From Oscillospiraceae bacterium (GTDB lineage Bacteria > Bacillota > Clostridia > Oscillospirales > Ruminococcaceae), in NCBI GenBank assembly GCA_003516865.1, contig DPBR01000092.1, positions 8,500 to 22,077 on the forward strand: 13,578 nt of DNA, read 5' to 3'. A model generated the notes under the pieces. It was given only the letters and a program-made list of their open reading frames with translations. It was not told the DNA's origin and did no database searches. A program made the position numbers and the translations under genes. Below, piece after piece: positions 13,347 through 13,578 of the stretch. How positions within the stretch are numbered: the first letter of the stretch is position 1; each line of letters starts with the position of its first letter.

Positions 13347-13409
13347 ACAAGCGGTCAAATATTGTCCAAAATACACAAAATTAACGATGAAAATTCTATA
13401 AATTGTCAC

Positions 13410-13437
13410 TTGATTTTTTTTATAAATATGATAAAAT
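13410..13437 (+). promoter_or_regulatory. sigma-A promoter for the ferredoxin gene
   Basis: TTGATT (13410-13415), 16-base spacer, TAAAAT (13432-13437), with TGA before the -10. The expected start is near 13444. Just downstream TGTGA (13443-13447) and TCACA (13457-13461) form an inverted repeat that would sit at the 5' end of the leader. Confidence 0.65.
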
Positions 13438-13486
13438 ATAAATGTGATAGAGTAAGTCACAGAAAAAAGTTAGGAGGTAATTCACT

Positions 13487-13578
13487 ATGGCATATCAGAT
13501 TTCCGATGATTGCATCGCTTGCGGCGCTTGCGCAGACGGCTGCCCCGTAAACGCAATTTCCGAAGGCGACGGCAAGTA
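13487..13578 (+). CDS. 2[4Fe-4S] ferredoxin, N-terminal part (3' truncated by window)
   Basis: Thirty codons plus two bases are visible before the window ends. The start MAYQISDDCIACGACADGCP carries the first cluster motif CxxCxxCxxxCP (Cys9, Cys12, Cys15, Cys19), followed by VNAISEGDGK. This is the classic small clostridial ferredoxin pattern, whose second CxxCxxCxxxCP should lie about 20 residues further on, outside the window. Known role: low-potential electron carrier in anaerobic metabolism. A strong AGGAGG at 13472-13477 is 9 bases before the ATG, and the gene has its own promoter, so it is probably well expressed and independent of dprA. Confidence 0.93.
   Translation, partial: MAYQISDDCIACGACADGCPVNAISEGDGK

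Noticed and set aside
13443..13461. CRP-type site TGTGA...TCACA before the ferredoxin gene
   Set aside because: The spacer is 9 bases rather than 6, and it lies downstream of the -10; better treated as a simple inverted repeat in the leader.
1..13578. tRNA, rRNA, CRISPR array, insertion sequence or phage genes
   Set aside because: Looked for on both strands by eye; no tRNA-like cloverleaf, repeat-spacer array, transposase or integrase motif was found.

Overview
The window looks like a chromosomal segment of an anaerobic, low-to-moderate GC Bacillota, most likely class Clostridia (Oscillospiraceae/Lachnospiraceae-like). The reasons are strong AGGAGG-type ribosome binding sites, consensus sigma-A promoters, a clostridial-style large FtsX-type ABC permease, a 2[4Fe-4S] ferredoxin, and elaborate GGDEF/EAL proteins. 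This is inference from gene style; there is no rRNA or other phylogenetic marker beyond ychF and dprA.

Layout. (1) 1-3209, plus strand: a tightly packed run, probably one operon. It holds the 3' end of an ABC transporter permease, a cytidine-deaminase-like protein, a succinylglutamate desuccinylase/aspartoacylase-family M14 zinc enzyme, a short DtxR/MntR-type metal-dependent repressor, and a metallo-beta-lactamase-fold protein whose metal motif lacks the usual Asp. Gaps are 3-14 bp. (2) 3210-5153, plus strand: a 94-bp leader with spaced TGCAG repeats and a possible extended -10 promoter, then the universal GTPase/ATPase ychF and a membrane-anchored NERD-domain (nuclease-related) protein. (3) 5154-5422: a convergent intergenic region with several inverted repeats, including two bidirectional-type terminators. 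(4) 5423-10141, minus strand: two paralogous EAL-domain c-di-GMP phosphodiesterases. One has 1043 aa (PAS-like, degenerate GGDEF, GAF-like, Cys-rich PAS-like, degenerate GGDEF, EAL). The other has 476 aa (TM, degenerate GGDEF, EAL). A 156-bp spacer rich in hairpins separates them. (5) 10142-10409: a divergent control region with two near-perfect sigma-A promoters. (6) 10410-13346, plus strand: a cytoplasmic GH13 alpha-amylase-family enzyme, a small four-helix membrane protein and DprA/Smf, apparently one transcript from the consensus promoter. (7) 13347-13578: a promoter and the first 30 codons of a 2[4Fe-4S] ferredoxin.

How the genes work together. The two EAL proteins retain the visible catalytic residues, while all three GGDEF domains have lost the signature and the RxxD inhibitory site. 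The locus therefore looks dedicated to c-di-GMP breakdown under redox, ligand or membrane control, and the shorter enzyme shares its promoter region with a glucan-metabolism gene. The first operon combines a transporter, a metal-responsive repressor and three metal enzymes of unassigned substrate.

I did not find a clear, self-contained new system such as a defence island, toxin-antitoxin pair, CRISPR array or mobile element. The most unusual items are the HxHxGH metallo-beta-lactamase-fold protein, the deaminase with an altered ribose-binding motif, the Cys-rich PAS inside the large phosphodiesterase, and the hairpin cluster between the two phosphodiesterases.
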